Virus record (IMG/VR): IMGVR_UViG_3300020205_001992
Location: 1 to 24,442 of that record
DNA from: a virus
DNA: 24,442 bases
Reading direction: 5' to 3' (one strand)
Part shown: positions 23,603 to 24,442 of the stretch, one piece after another
How the letters are laid out: every line of letters starts with the position of its first letter
How positions within the stretch are numbered: the stretch's first letter is position 1
Position numbers and translations under genes: made by a program
Notes under the pieces: generated by a model
Seen by the model: only the letters and a program-made list of their open reading frames with translations
Database searches by the model: none
What the model was told of the DNA's origin: nothing

Positions 23603-24082
23603 ACGGCGGTAGCAATAACTGCCACGAACTGAGTAGCCAGCACGGCGATGCAGTTCCAAAAACCCCGCCTGCTCATGACGCATGGTGGTTGAACACACAA
23701 TACCAATGCCATACGCACGACACCAGGCTTCTTGGATGTCAATCATGTCCTGCACCAATCTAACTCTTGTGCGTTGACTCAGGGTCATGTCCACATGAAT
23801 CATGCGTGTCATGCTCATTTCCTCGTCTGACCACGGTGCTCGCTGATTGCGTATTGTCCACAGATAAGCCAAGATAACATTGGTATCCTGTGATTTAGCA
23901 ACAGTTAACAGTTCTGATCCCGGAGTGTAGAATTGGTTTACCACAGCAGTGGCCACATTGCGTGAATAGGCCACAGGATCTGGTACAAAGATATCGTCTA
24001 TCTCGTTTTGAAAGTGTGTTTGTGCGATTTGCATGATGGGCACTATGTCCCCACCTGCGGCTGGCAGCCATGTGTATTTCAT
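23594..24082 (-). CDS. GNAT-like N-acetyltransferase
   Basis: A 162-residue protein on the opposite strand. Its C-terminal half has the GNAT look: a strand TRMIHVDM (about 92-99), a helix after it, then YGIGIVCSTTM (about 124-134), QAGFLELHRRAGY (138-150) and a final strand SYCYRRL. The usual acetyl-CoA pyrophosphate loop (Q/R-x-x-G-x-G/A) is represented only by SQRTRV (102-107), so CoA binding may be altered or lost. Phage GNAT proteins of this kind are frequent near structural genes; their targets are mostly unknown. The gene has a TAAATA element five bases before its ATG and no Shine-Dalgarno. Its 3' end overlaps the Dps-like gene by nine bases, tail to tail. Confidence 0.65.
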   Translation of the reverse strand: MKYTWLPAAGGDIVPIMQIAQTHFQNEIDDIFVPDPVAYSRNVATAVVNQFYTPGSELLTVAKSQDTNVILAYLWTIRNQRAPWSDEEMSMTRMIHVDMTLSQRTRVRLVQDMIDIQEAWCRAYGIGIVCSTTMRHEQAGFLELHRRAGYSVRGSYCYRRLV

Positions 24083-24087
24083 GATTA

Positions 24088-24095
24088 TATTTATT
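24088..24095 (-). promoter_or_regulatory. Late-promoter-like element AATAAATA (minus strand)
   Basis: Reading leftward, AATAAATA is followed by TAATC and the ATG at 24082. The predicted start of transcription coincides with the ATG, and no Shine-Dalgarno is present. Confidence 0.5.
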
Positions 24096-24098
24096 CAC

Positions 24099-24106
24099 AA
24101 TAAATA
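24099..24106 (+). promoter_or_regulatory. Late-promoter-like element AATAAATA (plus strand)
   Basis: AATAAATA lies three bases from the identical element on the other strand, making a perfect eight-pair inverted repeat around CAC. It is 19 bases before the HNH start, with AAGGAG (24114-24119) between. Confidence 0.5.
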
Positions 24107-24125
24107 ACAGCACAAGGAGAATGCT

Positions 24126-24442
24126 ATGGCAGGAAGACCCAGAACAGAACTACGCACACAGGTGTATGACATATGGTGCAATTTGACTTATATCAATCGG
24201 CACCAACAACCAGGCAAGAATGGCTGTGTGGAATGGACAGCAGGCAAACACAGACAGGGTTATGGAATGACCGGTGCTTGGCGTGCAGATGGCAGCAAGA
24301 TCATGACCACTGTGCATCGTGTGCTGGGCAGACTCAAATATGGTCGTGCTCTGGCTGAATCAGAATACATTGTGCATACCTGCTCAAACATGGGCTGTGT
24401 GAATCCAGATCACTTGGTGCTGGGAGATAGAACCACCATACA
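24126..24442 (+). CDS. HNH endonuclease (3' end outside window)
   Basis: The frame is open to the window end, giving 105 residues. The start at 24126 follows AAGGAG with six bases of spacing. Visible features are a basic N-terminus (MAGRPRTELR), GCVEWTAG and QGYGMTG strands, VHRVLGRLKYG (about 63-73) and the zinc/HNH core HTCSNMGCVNPDHL (84-97, with H84, C86, C91, N93 and H96). This is the layout of HNH_3-type homing-like endonucleases, which cut DNA using a beta-beta-alpha-metal fold. It is free-standing, with no intron or intein visible beside it. It could be a mobile homing gene or a nuclease used in phage replication or packaging. Confidence 0.8.
   Translation, partial: MAGRPRTELRTQVYDIWCNLTYINRHQQPGKNGCVEWTAGKHRQGYGMTGAWRADGSKIMTTVHRVLGRLKYGRALAESEYIVHTCSNMGCVNPDHLVLGDRTTI

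Overview
The window is a contiguous piece of a tailed double-stranded DNA phage (Caudoviricetes), almost certainly with a short tail (podovirus type). It carries most of the virion module: portal, scaffold, major capsid protein, head-tail adaptor, tail hub, fibres and adhesins, and internal virion (ejection) proteins. No tail sheath, tail tube or tape-measure gene is visible. The portal and the 558-residue hub protein look P22-like, the capsid protein looks like the SU10/DUF5309 group, and the transglycosylase-bearing ejection cassette is built like that of T7-type podoviruses. The host cannot be read from the sequence. Fibre repeats and an N-terminal ejection-protein motif of this kind are common in phages from aquatic metagenomes, so an uncultured freshwater or marine phage is a reasonable guess.

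Layout. 1-4234: head genes (portal without its 5' end, small unknown gene, scaffold, major capsid protein). 4235-4631: a small gene bracketed by two intrinsic terminators and preceded by two sigma70-type promoters, which looks like a moron. 4677-6013: unknown protein and probable head-tail adaptor. 6024-10901: repeat fibre, LamG-like lectin, small unknown protein and glycine-rich adhesin. 10914-15450: tail hub, second repeat fibre and tail-assembly-chaperone-like protein. 15470-23174: small unknown protein, large membrane-active ejection protein, Gln/Ala-rich ejection protein, transglycosylase protein and small membrane protein. 23171-23602: a Dps-like ferritin. 23594-24082 (minus strand): GNAT-like acetyltransferase. 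24126-end: HNH endonuclease, cut by the window edge.

Transcription. Six TAAATA elements, similar to the T4 late-promoter element TATAAATA, occur in the window, and all lie just upstream of start codons (five plus, one minus). In three cases the element ends 4-7 bases before an ATG that has no Shine-Dalgarno, suggesting leaderless late mRNAs. In the other three there is room for a leader, and a Shine-Dalgarno is present. Two elements sit back to back as a perfect 8-bp inverted repeat between the acetyltransferase and the HNH gene. The moron instead uses host-like promoters.

How the genes fit together: scaffold and capsid protein build the procapsid on the portal; the adaptor and hub close the head and form the tail; two repeat fibres, the lectin and the glycine-rich protein make the adsorption apparatus; the internal proteins with the transglycosylase are expected to leave the head ahead of the DNA and open the cell wall. 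The Dps-like gene is translationally coupled to the last ejection gene, so it may be virion-associated or act late in infection.
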